Assembly (NCBI RefSeq): GCF_000003855.2
Contig: NW_003101676.1
Coordinates: 2,738,796 to 2,802,795 of the forward strand
DNA: 64,000 nucleotides
DNA from: Blastomyces gilchristii SLH14081
Lineage: Eukaryota; Ascomycota; Eurotiomycetes; Onygenales; Ajellomycetaceae
Reading direction: 5' to 3'
The first letter of the stretch is position 1. Every line of letters begins with the position of its first letter. Positions 11,003-22,745 of this stretch are shown in pieces. Under the pieces are notes generated by a model. It made no database searches. It was not told the origin of the DNA and saw only the letters and a list, made by a program, of their open reading frames with translations. The position numbers and the translations under genes are program-made.

Positions 11003-11948
11003 ATGGTTGTTTCCTCTCCCAAGCCGGCCAGTGATGCCTCTCAACAATCCACCCCCCTCTTCCATAACCCTTACATCCGCCCCGCCTTACCCTTCATCAA
11101 TGGCGGCTTATCCGGTATGACGGCAACGGCTGTCATCCAGCCAATTGACATGGTAAAGGTGCGCCTGCAGCTCGCCGGCGAAGGTGCCCGGACAGGACCC
11201 CGTCCTACAGCGCTAGGCATCACAAAACAGATCATAGCTTCAGGCAAATTCCTAGACCTATACACAGGTTTATCGGCCGGCTTGCTTCGACAGGCCGTCT
11301 ACACCACCGCCCGCCTGGGATTTTTCGACACTTTTGCGAACTCCCTGAAAGCCCGCGCCGACGCCGCGGGGAAGAAAGTCACCTTTGCCGAACGCGCCGC
11401 AGCGGGGATTGGGAGCTGGTGGCCTGGCGGCCATGATCGGGAACCCCGCTGACCTAGCCCTAATCCGTATGCAGTCGGACGGCCTCAAACCAAAGGAAAG
11501 CAGAGCAAACTACCGCTCCGTCATTGACGCTCTAGCCCGCATTTCCAAGGCGGAGGGTATCACTGCCCTCTGGGCCGGGGCCTTACCCACCGTGGTGCGC
11601 GCTATGGCTCTGAACTTTGGGCAATTGACTTTCTTCGCCGAGTCCAAGTCGCAGCTGCAGGCACACACGAACTTATCGGCTCAGAACCGAACTTTCGCCG
11701 CCTCCGCCATCGCGGGGTTCTTTGCCAGTTTCATGTCCCTCCCCTTTGATTTTATCAAGACGCGATTGCAAAAACAGCAGAAGGACCCAAAGACGGGCCA
11801 GCTTCCCTACAAGGGTGTCCTCGATTGTGCAAAGAAGGTCATTAGGGATGAGGGCTGGTTGAGATTCTATCGCGGGTTTGGAACGTATTACGTTCGAATC
11901 GCACCGCACGCGTAAGTTTTCCCCCTGTTTAACTTTTTGGAATCTGTT

Positions 11949-11980
<32 letters not shown>

Positions 11981-12161
11981 TTTTTTCATTCCTCTTTCTT
12001 CAAAAAAAAAAAAAAAAAAAAAAAAAAGAGGCTAGAGGAAGAAACCCGCCCCACTCCGTCTTTAAACCTTGCGTCTCCGCCCGGTGACCCCACGCTAACA
12101 TTAAATCTCCAGTATGGTGACCCTTATCGTCCTCGATTACCTGAACATTCTCACCCGGTAA
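11003..12161 (+). CDS. Mitochondrial 2-oxoglutarate/malate-type carrier, with a one-base frameshift
   Basis: Inner-membrane solute carrier (SLC25 family), probably exchanging 2-oxoglutarate or malate. Exons 11003-11911 and 12113-12161; the intron (201 nt, GTAAGT donor, CTCCAG acceptor) contains a (CTTT)n run and 26 consecutive A. All three family repeats are present with their signatures: PIDMVKVRLQ, PADLALIRMQ and PFDFIKTRLQ; the C-terminus reads PHAMVTLIVLDYLN. The coding length is 958 nt, one base more than 319 codons. The break is at GCAGCGGGGATTGGG (11401-11412): with three G instead of four at 11404-11407 the frame continues as AAGLGAGGLAAMIGNPAD, the expected second repeat, and the protein is 318 residues. 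As read, translation ends after 149 residues. A homopolymer sequencing error is the simplest explanation because the rest is perfectly conserved in frame; a true null allele is the alternative. The start sits in a good context (GCCATGG). Confidence 0.93.
11947..11986. repeat. (CTTT)n microsatellite in carrier intron
   Basis: About eight TTTC units followed by a T run, just downstream of the intron donor. Confidence 0.85.
12002..12027. repeat. Poly-A tract (26) in carrier intron
   Basis: Uninterrupted A run 15 bp after the CTTT/T tract; the two together could pair as a hairpin in the pre-mRNA. Confidence 0.9.
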
Positions 12162-13790
12162 AAAGCGACGCAATTACAACAACAACAATCGTAGTCGGGG
12201 TCGGGATTGAACAAAAGTAGAACTCCTCTCGCCCGATACCTACGCCGATGGTGTTAGCCCCCGCGCCATTCATCTATCCCCTTCGGATCCGAAAACATAA
12301 TAATAGAAATCAAATCAAATAAAAATCAAATCAATTACCGAAAACGAACAGAAACCGTGCTTCCATTCACCCAGAAGCTCGCGAAAGAAAAAGTCGCCTT
12401 TGCACCCTACATCCCACCCCCCACCCCTTCAACGTTACCAACCAACAATGAAAACGAAATTTCAACAAATTGAGCAACAAGAAAGAGGATGATAAAACAC
12501 TATCTGTGGGCGGTGTGGAGTCATCATTTGGAACTTAGGAAGTCGAGCGAAGCTCCGTACATGCAAACTGTTGATTTGTAGCAATAGATCTTAGCTTATA
12601 TCCATCCCAGCGTGCGTGTCTGTTATGGTTTGTTTCTTACTTCATAAATATACCATTGCAGTGCAATTGCAATTCCAAATGGCAATTATGATACGATACG
12701 GGTATTGACTTGATCATTATTGTAACCTTTTGTTAAGATTGTCTGAAATTCTTTTTTCTTTCTTTTTTCCTTTTTTTGTGGGACAGAATTCCATGCGATA
12801 TTGCGAACGTGTGAATGCCAGTTTCAGTCAATACCATCAAGATATCAGATATCCATTGTATTTTCTTTGCCTTCTTTTTATATGTATTTCCAAGCTCAAC
12901 TGGCTAGCTATATAAATTACTTCTCTCTTACTTTTAGTCTCTTTTGCATTCTTACAGTGCCGTGCAACAAACGAAACACAGAAAGAATATAGAAATAGTA
13001 TTATTTCGAGATAAATATGTGAGAAAAATAGAGATGAATGATAACTCTATAAAACTATAACTTCTACTAATTATTATGCATTAAATTATCATCATCAACT
13101 TAAAAAAATAAATCAACTTTGCTATATAAATTTTACCTTGTTTCTGAAGAATCTACTACTCTGTACTATCATCAGATTCATCACAGCTATCATTCTGACA
13201 TTTTCATTGTCTATATTACTAGTATATACAGATGTATATAAGTTCTGAATATATCTTAGTTATACTGAGAGTCTTCAATTACAAGGCAAGTCAGCGCGCT
13301 GAAGAAGCATATCCCCAGTTTTCTACAGATTCAACGACCCGTCGGTCTGATATGGTAATCTTTGAAGTCTTCAGGAGAGTTTCAGGAGAGTGACATCGTT
13401 GTTCTCTTAACTCATTTAAAATCAACACCTTGTGGAGTCAACTACCATGGCTACAACTATCTCCCAATGTCTAATAATAGAGAGGCTGAACCCCCTGATC
13501 ATTACAGCCGTTTGCAATCTTGCACGATGGCTAGCAACAAGTCAGCTCATCATTGCACCCAGGCCCTTTGCAAAGAGCATTTATATTCAGCTGAGCCCGC
13601 TCTCTAATCTTGCCTCCTGCCCTGTGTCGATCTCTGCACTCACTCTCTCATTCCACTTTCGAAATCTTGAGATTCATTGGGGGTGCCTATTTATCATATA
13701 CTTTTGCATAGCCAGCCGGGGAAAGAGTAGGAAAAAGATCGTAGCCAAAATGGGGGTGGTCACGGTGCTGTAGCAATTTATATTGCTTGG
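12162..13790. other. Intergenic; AT-rich block at 12980-13290
   Basis: No supported gene. 12162-12980 is the carrier 3' flank. 12980-13290 is a sharply AT-rich block without coding potential; its segment 13014-13041 matches 22384-22411 in 25 of 28 bases, all three differences being A/G transitions. 13430-13780 holds open frames on the plus strand with no recognisable product. Confidence 0.5.
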
Positions 13791-14640
13791 ATTGGCAGGC
13801 GCCCAGATTATCAAAGATCCGCTTGTGAAAGTGGTTCGAGATTTCAATGCAGAAATCGCTGCTGCTCTACCTGCCCCGCAAAGGTACAGCTTAGAAAAAT
13901 GGCCTGAAGAAGATAGTAAATATTTCTCCTCTTCCTTGTTATGATCTATTGCTTTTGCGCTAACTCTGCTTCTCTTCCTTTTTTCTGCAGTTCATCGCCG
14001 AGGAATGCCATCGGACGTTGCGTTGGGGCGGCAGTGTTTATGAGCCAGAGAGCCGATTCTATTGCGGAGATAAATTTTAGTATCTATAACGCTACCTTCG
14101 ATGATGTGAGAAACCAGTCTTACCCCCTCCACCGGGCCCCCCCTAATTCTTCCATGATTCCTTTTGCCCCAAGAATTTGTTGGGTTCGCGGGGGAAGACA
14201 CACACGAAGCCGGCGTTATCTAATGCGAGAGAGGATATAGTGTCCTGACTCCTGAACCCTGGCTTGTAGGTCACTGTGCCAGTGCGGAAAGGGACAGAGA
14301 AGCCTCCATGAACCTGCTCGCCCGCCTCCCATCAGGTGATCGGGCTACGATCTCTGATCTTCTTGTCGCAGCATTCGACCAAGGCCTTGTTGTTCAACAT
14401 TTCAAGGGGAATTCTGCCCTTTTCGGTAGCTCATTTCGACAAGTAGATGCTATCAAAATGCTGGTAGTAGTGATGTTCCACGGCTACCCTGGAATCCCAA
14501 TGGATGAATTTATAAATGCTGTTGCTGCCGATACCTGTGTAGCTGATGAGCCGGCTGCAAAAGAACTTGAGAGGCGCGACGGTACATATGGACGGGCTAT
14601 CGAGAGCGGTTTTGACGGTTGTAGTATATTTGAAAATTAA
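13791..14640 (+). pseudogene. Unrecognised, apparently decayed coding segment
   Basis: Pieces of good coding-like sequence are interrupted by stops. A frame starting GAQIIKDPLVKVVRDF (13798 on), a following piece after a CTGCAG acceptor-like site (FIAEECHRTLRWGGSVYEPE, 13991 on), then PQEFVGFAGEDTHEAGVI, a TAA stop near 14220, and CERGYSVLTPEPWLVGHC running into an open frame that ends at 14640 (110 codons from the ATG at 14308). The protein pieces look natural in composition, but I cannot assign a family. It could be the 5' part of a larger broken locus together with the HEXXH pseudogene downstream, or an unrelated relic. Confidence 0.3.
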
Positions 14641-14860
14641 CGCCTAACCTCCATTAGGCGCAAGCTGTATGAGGAATCAGCTCAACCTTCTTCAACCCAT
14701 CCTGAACAGACTATGGGATGCAAAGACTGGGTGCCCAAACAAGGTAGCACCAAAGCTCATAAGGCATAAGTACGTACGCACCGTACCGAGTGTTTTTCTC
14801 ATGTCTCTTTTGAATTTCGAGATGAACAGTAATAGCTAACAAACAAAATCACGCATCAGG

Positions 14861-15667
14861 GGAATTCTGTTCCCAAATGGGTTAGGAGAGCTTGGATCCG
14901 ATCCTATCTCGGGGGCGAACCCCACAGAAGTTACTCAATGGGACAAGTCCGAAGGTGTTCCCGACTATTTCTGGGCGCTGGCACAACGAAAGAGGAGTGA
15001 CGGAAGAGTTTACTGTACAGCTGACCGTCTTGATGTTTTCAATGTGACCTACTCGGGTTGCCTTGATCAAGACCCCTGGGCAATTTGTCGCTACAATGAT
15101 GCACAGCATTCAGTGGACACCGTGGTGGAAAAGTTCGGTCGAAGTTCCTGCAGGCCTGCGGAGCCGTGTCCGCCATCTGATTGCTTTTGAGGACAAAACT
15201 GCTGGAGGCCTTCGCGTGGGCCCGTGAAACATAATTGCAGTCTACGGCGACGCTAAAGAGAGTGTGTATATGCATGAGTCAAGCCATTGCATAGATCGCG
15301 ACTCTTTCCAAAAGCGAGGCATTTTTCTAAAGGCCAAAAAGATCTAGACACATACTGGCCATCAGACTACTTCAAATCTTCTGACAGAGAGCTGTTTGCT
15401 GAGACTGGTGTGGCATACCTCTATGACAACAGCGGCAAGACACTGCTCGAGCGAGGATATGATCCATCCTGCCTAGCAAATGGGCTTAAGGCGCTGGGCG
15501 AGCATGCAGGGAGTGAGTTTCAGAAAGGCAGCAAATGTTTCAAACGGGAACCGAACTCAAAAATCGATTTTCCAAAAGATGAGGTTGCGCCTGCGGCTGG
15601 AAACTTGAGGGTTGCGAGAATAGATGCAGAGTTGGATGGTGACTTTGGGATTGAAACTTTTCCCTAG
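14861..15667 (+). pseudogene. Broken secreted HEXXH (con-13-like) protein gene
   Basis: Translation in the first frame from 14861, after an ATCAG acceptor-like site, gives GVPDYFWALAQ, CTADRLDVFNVTYSGC and DPWAICRYNDA, ending KFGR. This resembles fungal secreted proteins related to the Neurospora conidiation protein con-13, which carry a metallopeptidase-like HEXXH; the comparison is from memory. At about 15143 one extra base shifts the frame, after which VPAGLRSRVRHLIAFEDK continues. A TGA at 15225-15227 interrupts; then SVYMHESSHCIDRDSF carries the HEXXH motif (HESSH, 15273-15287). A second frameshift between about 15300 and 15346 moves to the last frame, DTYWPSDYFKSSDRELFAE ... CFKREPNSKIDFP, stop at 15665-15667. 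Three separate disablements within 220 bp argue for a genuine pseudogene rather than sequencing errors. No signal peptide exon was found upstream. Confidence 0.7.
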
Positions 15668-17317
15668 ACCTCATCCTCAGTCTAAGACCAGGGACACAAG
15701 TAATCAATCAACCTGAACTAGTACCTGTATTTTAACTGCTGTTTCATCTGAATTAGAAATGGTATTTTAGTTAGGTATCTCAGACTTTTCCTTTTCTTCT
15801 TCGGTTAAGGGAAAAGGGCAAGTCGAAGGAGTATGGTCATATGATGCTGATACCGGTGTAGGCTGAAAACCGGATCGTAAAGCTCTGGCATACTTTCAGT
15901 TTTCAATATTCAGCGGGCCCTGCCAGTCAGCTAGTGAAAGAGATAGTTACACTCACTGCAATTGAAATAACAGATTCAATCCCTGCACTACTTTCCCCCT
16001 ATCTCAACCCTACAGGCTTAAGATAGCCTTGTAAGGGGTTGGATCCACAACATCGTACCGTACCCCAGGATAGCTCTACCAATAGGGCAATTTTATCACA
16101 GTAGTGAGCACTAGCTGCTGATGTCTTCCATAGAGCTTATTCTGCCTGAGGAACTCCATCGGACCAGTCAGAAGAGAGCGAGGCGCACACCCCCCCCCCC
16201 TGGCTATCCCCGACACACTGGATATTAAGGGTCTCCAGAGGACCCCTGCACAAACTGTCCTTCATGGACTGCTCTCTGCCAGAGAAATGACCTTCCAGCT
16301 TTCCGCGACCACATCCTATGTCTTTCCAATAATGGCAAACGAGAACGAATCATCTTGCCTTCTAGGAAAGGTTGAGTAAGATTGGGGTTCCGGTGCCAGG
16401 AACCTTATACCCAATCCAGCCGCCCTCCTTTAACCCCATCGCATGTGTTAAACCGTGCAGTTCCGATGCCTTGCTCTAGAGCTGATCACCCAATAAGCGA
16501 GCGGAAACGGGGTGAGACATGGAGCAACCCCTCTAGTAGTATTGACGGACGGTCTCTCGTAGCTAGTCCACTTTCATTCCGGGGCATAATTTAAGTGTTT
16601 TCCCGTTCAGCTAATGTCCCTCGAGCCTAAGCCGCATGCTGTACTAAGCTTACAGCTGTTACAACCAGGGGTTAAAGCTTAACCGGGCTGACTGGGGGCC
16701 GTTGCACTAAAAGCTTCAAATACTTGCCCAAAATCCCTTCATCTATATTCGGTCTGTTTTGTCTTTTCCTTGGACCAGGTAGACTGTAGCATCTGCATAA
16801 AACACGGACTTAATAACTTGATTCTCTATTCTTACATCATCTGCGCCACTGTGCTGGCCGAAGTGGCCGAATGCTGCCGTGTCACGTGTGAGGCAGGCCA
16901 GGTCGAGAGTGGAGGAATGGATGAAAACTTTGCTTGTAGGTGTCGTGGGTGCGAAGGTGAATTGATAGGGTGGGTTTGGAGAAGAAGAAAAGCGCCAGGG
17001 GCGAAGAGAAAGACGGCGAATAACCGCGCGCGTGCCTGATGATGCATTTCTGGGAGATTTATTAAAGGTTAATTCAGAGGGAATTGTGTAACAAGGTGAT
17101 CAGAACACTTGTGGAAAATGATGGATCACAAGAGAATAGAGAAATAATTCATTCAAAGGGTCGGGGAATGTGGATAGAAAGGGAGTGGGAAAGTTCGGAA
17201 TGAAGAGCTCTGAGATCTGAATTGAACAGAGATTACAGAGTCATTAGAGTGGGATTGAGTGGATTACGCGGCTTCGACCATTGCCCAGAGCAATAGATCC
17301 ATCCATCAATCAATCAA
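15668..17317. other. Intergenic
   Basis: Nothing identifiable. Contains a C run at 16190-16200, an open frame of 70 codons at 16382-16594 without recognisable content, and G/C-balanced sequence that might be further relic DNA next to the pseudogenes. The end of the stretch is the 3' flank of the minus-strand NSE2 gene. Confidence 0.45.
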
Positions 17318-18854
17318 TCAAGCAAGATCCACCATCTGCGTATCCGGCACCATGCTGGGCTCTCTTGATTCCTCCCGCTTGCTTTCCTGTTCCCCCTTAG
17401 GGTTCGCCTCTGCCCTTCCCCTCCCCCTCCCCTTCCCCTTCCCCTTCCTCCCCGGCCTCTCCACGACAACCTCCTCCCCCCCATCCGAGTCTTCCTCGCC
17501 GCCCTGCTCCTCTTCCCTCTCCCTCCTCTCCTCCGCTCTTCTCAACCTTCTCACTGTCACAACATCCGTATCAAGATCATGCATAGAAATATGCACCGAG
17601 CACACAGGACACTCGACGCATGGGACACGCTTGCCATTAGAAGGGATAATTATGCGCTTCTTACTCCGTTCAATCATCGCGACGATGGCAGTCCGCTCGA
17701 AGCTATGGGGACATTTCATGCTTTTGACAGGGTCTGTGAAAGGGAGGAGGGTTATTGGGCAGCGGAGGGAGACTCGTTCGCTGCGGATGGCTAGGTCATC
17801 GGAGTCGTCTAAAGTCGGCTCTACCTTGGCATCCTTTGCCCCGCTGGAGGTGTTGGTGGTTGTGGCTTCGCCAAGGGTAGCCGTAGTAGGTTGTTCAACG
17901 TCTGCGAACCAAGTGGACGGGTGCGGGAGAGGCGGGATCTCATCGCCAGGATATTTCGATTCGTGCACTACGCGGTAGAAACCAATGTATTTGTCATTGG
18001 TTGTGTATCTGATTGATGATTTGTGAGTATCAATATGTAAATATGAGATTGTGTCCGGGCAACAAGTCGAGGAATGCATACCGATCTGTCAACGACGTCT
18101 CCTTCCACTGGGCCTTCTTCTCCTTCAATTCCGTCCGCAGCACCTTGGACGTTCCACCATTTCGTATCTGGGGAGCCTCCTCTGCGGAAAGTTCACCATC
18201 ATCTTGATCCTCCCCTTCATCTTCTTCACTCTCCTCCCCAGGCCGCCTCCTCATCCTCCTCCGCTTCGCCTGCGGCTGCGCGGCTACCGCCTCAACCGCC
18301 TGCTGATGAATCCGATTCAAACCATCCGTCAACGAAATAGTACGCGCCTCCGCATCGACAATTTGGCGCATCTTCTCCTCCAACTGGCCTGTCATCGTCT
18401 TCACGCGCTCTTCCAAATCAACAATTCTAATATTCACCTCTTCACCTTCCCCATCACCCTGCTCTACTTCCTCATCATCCTCCACATCCACCGCTTTCCT
18501 CTTCATTCCCGTTCTCCTCGCCTCTCGCGCCTTCGCGTCGGCCAGTCGATCATTAACCATTCCCGCGCACTCCGTCAACGCTTGCGCGGCAGCCTTTAGT
18601 TGCGTCTGCATCACTGTCAGATGCGGGAAACGTTGCAGTTGGCCGAGTTTATGTATCGTAGTGGCGTTCAAAGGGGCGACTTGGGGCTGGTAGGTGGGTA
18701 GCTGTAGAATAGTGCGACGGGCGGGCTGACCTTGTCGCCGATCGCTTGCTCCCTGGACATCGGAGCGGCGCGCTGGTCTGTTACTTCGGGGTTCTAAGGG
18801 AGTATCGCGCGAGGGAATTGATTGCCTAGTGCGTGGTGTGTGATTGACGGACAT
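17318..18854 (-). CDS. nse2: E3 SUMO-protein ligase NSE2/MMS21 (SMC5-SMC6 complex)
   Basis: SP-RING SUMO ligase that docks on SMC5 and acts in DNA repair and chromosome segregation in the nucleus. Exons 18082-18854 and 17318-18008 (minus strand) give 487 residues; the 73-nt intron has a GTATGC donor and an ATCAG acceptor. The N-terminal half has a helical stretch about residues 65-190 (LGQLQRFPHLTVMQTQLKAA, LEERVKTMTGQLEEKMRQI) suited to coiled-coil pairing with SMC5. The SP-RING lies at about 345-405: RCPITLLPFTDPVKSMKCPH, SFERTAIVAMIERS, then CVECPVCSVHI; the Cys/His zinc ligands are present. The C-terminal 85 residues are charged and G/K/R-rich (RKGKGKGRGRGRAE), longer than in yeast Mms21 (267 residues), as is common in filamentous fungi. 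Its start codon is followed by a low-complexity T/R/P-rich leader. Assignment rests on the SP-RING. Confidence 0.88.
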
Positions 18855-19605
18855 GGTTTCGGTTTCTGAAGTGTGAGTTAATGGGAAATATTGTTGAGAA
18901 GGAGGTCCGCAAGTTGAACCTCTGGCTCGTAAATGAGATTTAAAGTGAGATTCCAGATGAGAACAGCGGGAAGACGCGACGTGATGGCGCTAAAACGTGA
19001 CTAGTAAACTCGAAGTCATGTGATATGGCTCCGCTTGGTCAAGGATATTATTCCATTTGAGCTTGAGATTTTCGGATTCAAAACGTTCGTGGACATTAGT
19101 GAGGCACATAGAACGGTGGCTATGAATATACTATTATGTTACTGAAAGCTACATAAATCGTGCTCAGCTTTATTCACTGCATAAGAGCGGATTGTAACTC
19201 TGAACGATCAATATATGTCGTATGTGAAGTATATGACTGAAGAAAGCGTTTGAATATCACAGGCCGTGTCAAGTCAAAGTCTTCAGATGTGGATAGATGT
19301 ACTGTACATAACATGAAGAGATACCAATCAACTGGAACCCTACCGGACTATGCCTGCCCATATGTTTTCGTGTATGCGTAATTGTAGTTTCTGTAAAAGT
19401 TATAGTAAAGTAGAGCATCATGAGATAGAATAACCGAATTTCGAAATGCCAATAAACAAAAAAGAAATCAAAAAAACACAGGAAACATGTCTAGCGTAAA
19501 ATGCATGGCATGGAATATGCAAATTATGTGACAGACGTAGTATCACAAGGGCACCACGTAGACGGAGGTTAAATAAGTTAGCAGTCAGTAGCTTAATGAA
19601 CATCG
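18855..19605. other. Intergenic between NSE2 start and cap methyltransferase end
   Basis: Holds the NSE2 promoter (next to 18855) and the 3' flank of the cap methyltransferase. No gene or clear motif seen; AT content rises after 19080. Confidence 0.5.
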
Positions 19606-22110
19606 TTAGACCTTGTAGAAGCAAAACGCATGGTAAAAGCCTACAGCAAAAAATATGTTAGCCTAACTACATCTCAACCAGCCTAGAACAGTTAAAACAG
19701 AGTAATAAAGACATACTAGCAGCTTCCAACTCCTCCTCATTGACAAGCATAGGCCCACCTCCTCGCGCCCGAACGCCCATGCGCTCACTGAGTGGTCCCA
19801 GGATAGGATCATCCTTCTCCTCATTCCATATATCCAGGAAAGGCTTGCGGTATTGAAGTTCCAGATTGTAATCTTGCGTCAAACTGAAGCAGGGAAAAGA
19901 TAATAGAATGGGTTAGCACAAGGCTCAGTGCAAAATGTAATAGGCGTATATACTGTGTGCTACTCACGCTCTGAAAGCTTCCCATGGTACGACATATTCC
20001 GGAATCTCCTCAACAGCCTCTTCCATGAAATAGCTATATTTCCAGCCAAACGCAGGGCGAAAAACACCATCCTCGGGCGTCTCGCCGGGGAACCGGACGC
20101 GATAGATACTGTTCCCCCACTCGGGTACTGTCATTGGCGATTCCTCCACTTCACCATCCTCACGCTCACTATCAAGCTTAGCAGCCGCGGCAGCGGCAGC
20201 AACCTCCTGCTGTTTCTTTTTCTCATGGAATTCCACAACTTTGGCGCTGAGCACGTCTGAATTGGGCCCTACGCCGATGAAACGGCCGCCCTTCTTCAAC
20301 AAACCAGCGACATTGTGCAGCATCTGCCGGGCCTTCTCTTCGCTCTCAAAGGCATAATGCATGCTAAACATGGAGACGACAATGTCAAAGCCACCACCGC
20401 CCCATCGAGCCGCCATCATCGACCCATCAGGCCCAACGCTTCCGTCAATACCGACTTGTTGCACAATCGGAATATCACCAACCCATTCACCGAAACAGTC
20501 CTTAGGATAAAATTCCGCATGGAAGAGTGGATGACCTCTACCCCTAATCCTGTCCTTCCCTCTTCTCATGCTAATGTATCTCTCGCGAGCCTGTTCGATA
20601 GATATTTCCGCAGGATCCAAGCCCACGTAAAGATCTACCGGTTGCGGAGCCTGCTGCCACTTGCCCAGATCACCCCCCTTACCACATCCCACATCGATGA
20701 CAAGCAGCTTTTTCTCTTCTGCAGGCTCCGCGCCAGCCCAATCCCTCCCGTTTGTTCGAGCCAAGAATTCCTCATCAGGAGAGAACTTCTGGATAACCGT
20801 ACTTTTAATCCAATTGTTAAAACTTCGCAGGCCCTTTATTCTGCTATCTGTCTTCCGCCATTCCCTACCTCTTTCCGGAACCGCATTGTAATGTTGACGA
20901 ACGACATCGTGGACTCCACGCTCTCGCAATGCCAACTTGGCTTCCTCCTCCATCTGCCGTCTTCGTTCCTCCTGTCTGTGTTTCAGCGCTTCAAGATTTG
21001 CAGACCCGATCCGAGCTGCTCCACCCGGTCTCTTTCTTTGTCTTGGGGCAGAAGCATCTGGGGATTCAGAACGCCGTATTGGAGAAGGTGACGGTGACCT
21101 GCGCGTTTGGAGGCCTCTATGTCTTGAATCGGGAGAGCGATCGCGAAGTGAGTAAGCAGATGGCGGGGCCTTTCCACGTTTTTTATTCTTCAGTGAACTT
21201 TCTTCCTGCCGTTTGCGCTTTGACACCGGTCGTTGTTCGGGGGCGGGTTCTGTTTTTTCGGGCTGGGGGTCATTTTCCGGCAATTTTCTCTTCCTTTCGT
21301 TGCTATCGGTCTTATTCTTTTGTCGGGCCTCTAGTGGTTCCGCGTGTCCATTGTGAGTTGATTTGGGGCTCTGGGAGGATGGTCCACCACTGCGTGGCAA
21401 TTCATCTATATTGAAGGTCGTGAACATTAGAGGCTGTTCCTATATTTTCCTGGGCATTTTGAAGGGTGCTAGGAAATATTCACCGTGCGCTATATCCGAG
21501 GAAGAGCCCATTGGAATAAAAGAAGGAGCAGCGGAAGGGGTCTGTTTCTTGTGGGTAGAATGAGACGAAAGAAAAGTCGACGAGTGTTTGGTGATGTTAT
21601 TTTTGTTATGGTTGTGAGGTGGAGAGAAGCTTCTTTCAGGCTTTGAGCCCCTGCCGCCACTATTGATAGTTTCCTGCGGCGTGGAGTGGATGGGCGGAGT
21701 CTCCTGCAGAATAAGCCCGCCAACGGGTCCAGATCAGTCCCACCAGGCGCTTGAAAGCTAGGAAGAATGGAGGAAAACCAAGCGGGCCGAAACATGGGTT
21801 AAACCCGTCCCACGGCGACGCGACGTGCCCTTTAAACGGATGTAGTTTAACTTCAAAATAAGCGGTAGTATACCTTTTTTAAAGAGTTGTATGAAGGACT
21901 CTTCTCTTCATTATTATGGGCGGGTGTGGATCCTCGTGAACGCAAAGCTTCATCGTTCGTCTGTTCCTCTTCGGCTAGTTCATGAACCTTGATGCGCTCT
22001 GCCGCACTAGCTAGTGGAGGACCATCATCAGAGACGGTATACGTGTCTCGGGCTGGATCGTACATTGTAATGGAAGCACGTCTTCTGTCAGCAGGGGTGC
22101 GCGCAGCCAT
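19606..22110 (-). CDS. abd1: mRNA cap guanine-N7 methyltransferase
   Basis: Nuclear enzyme that methylates the GpppN cap at guanine N7 using S-adenosylmethionine. Minus-strand exons: 21874-22110, 21484-21703, 19968-21405, 19717-19883 and 19606-19640; total 2097 nt, 698 residues, every junction in phase. The second intron (21406-21483, donor GTGAAT, branch CTAAT, acceptor ATAG) removes an in-frame TAG and a misleading ATG at 21427. The first 300 residues are low-complexity (S/R/K/P-rich with KRKR clusters). The methyltransferase domain starts near 340: FSPDEEFLARTN, the SAM motif IDVGCGKGGDLGKW (about 389-402), YVGLDPAEISIEQARERY, FDIVVSMFSMHYAFESEEKA and GGRFIGVGPNSDVL. The C-terminus SFYHAFCFYKV matches the family end and confirms the 35-nt last exon. 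The start at 22110 could be replaced by an in-frame ATG at 22065 (MYDPARDTY), which I consider equally likely. Confidence 0.93.
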
Positions 22111-22745
22111 TTCTGTCTAATTGCATACTGGCGACGGGGTATGTCGAGCGTTGTCAAAAAATCGCATTTGGAGTAAAAGTCACGTGCCCGTTGAGCCTTG
22201 CTGAGGTAATCTGACAGGGCCCTGTCTTTATTGGTACGTACCAGGTACAGTTCCCAAATTACAATATTTTGTATATCATTCATTTGTCTCTAATCACTGC
22301 TGCAGTCACCCAATTTGACATTGTAATAGATAGAATAGAAAACACATGAATAGAATAGAGCTAGTTACTATTAGTTTAAAGAAAATATGTAAGAAGAATA
22401 GAGATAAATGAGATTTAAATATCACGGCACACTATTTGTCTGGAAATCACAAAAGTCTCAAACTTATGAGACGGTACTGTACATCGATGGAGGTATCTAC
22501 GTGGTGGATTTCAGCCACAGAGCTCAAGAAACGTTGCCATTGGAGAAAGCAGCAGAATATTGAGATCATAACACTCGATGGAAATTGGACGCTGAATGAA
22601 CATGATGGGTATAAATGTAATATACATGCCTGGAAAAGCAAACCAGAGGAATCGCAAAACCAACAAGAAAGGCCCGCTTGAAAATATGCCAAAGATCGGA
22701 TCGTCATTATTAACCAAGTGATATAATTCTCGTATCCCCAGCAGC
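22111..22745. other. Intergenic, cap methyltransferase promoter region
   Basis: No gene. GGTACGTACCAGGTAC palindromic cluster at 22231-22247. 22310-22440 is AT-rich and contains the copy (22384-22411) of the short dispersed sequence also found at 13014. The rest is the 3' flank of the Rsm1-like gene. Confidence 0.5.

Noticed and set aside
17259..17978. 239-codon plus-strand frame at the NSE2 locus
   Set aside because: Antisense of the NSE2 second exon; its S/P/L-rich translation is the reverse complement of the conserved protein.
19964..21427. Taking the 487-codon open frame as the complete cap methyltransferase
   Set aside because: Its ATG is inside an intron with a good branch site, and the conserved C-terminus SFYHAFCFYKV is only reached by two further exons.
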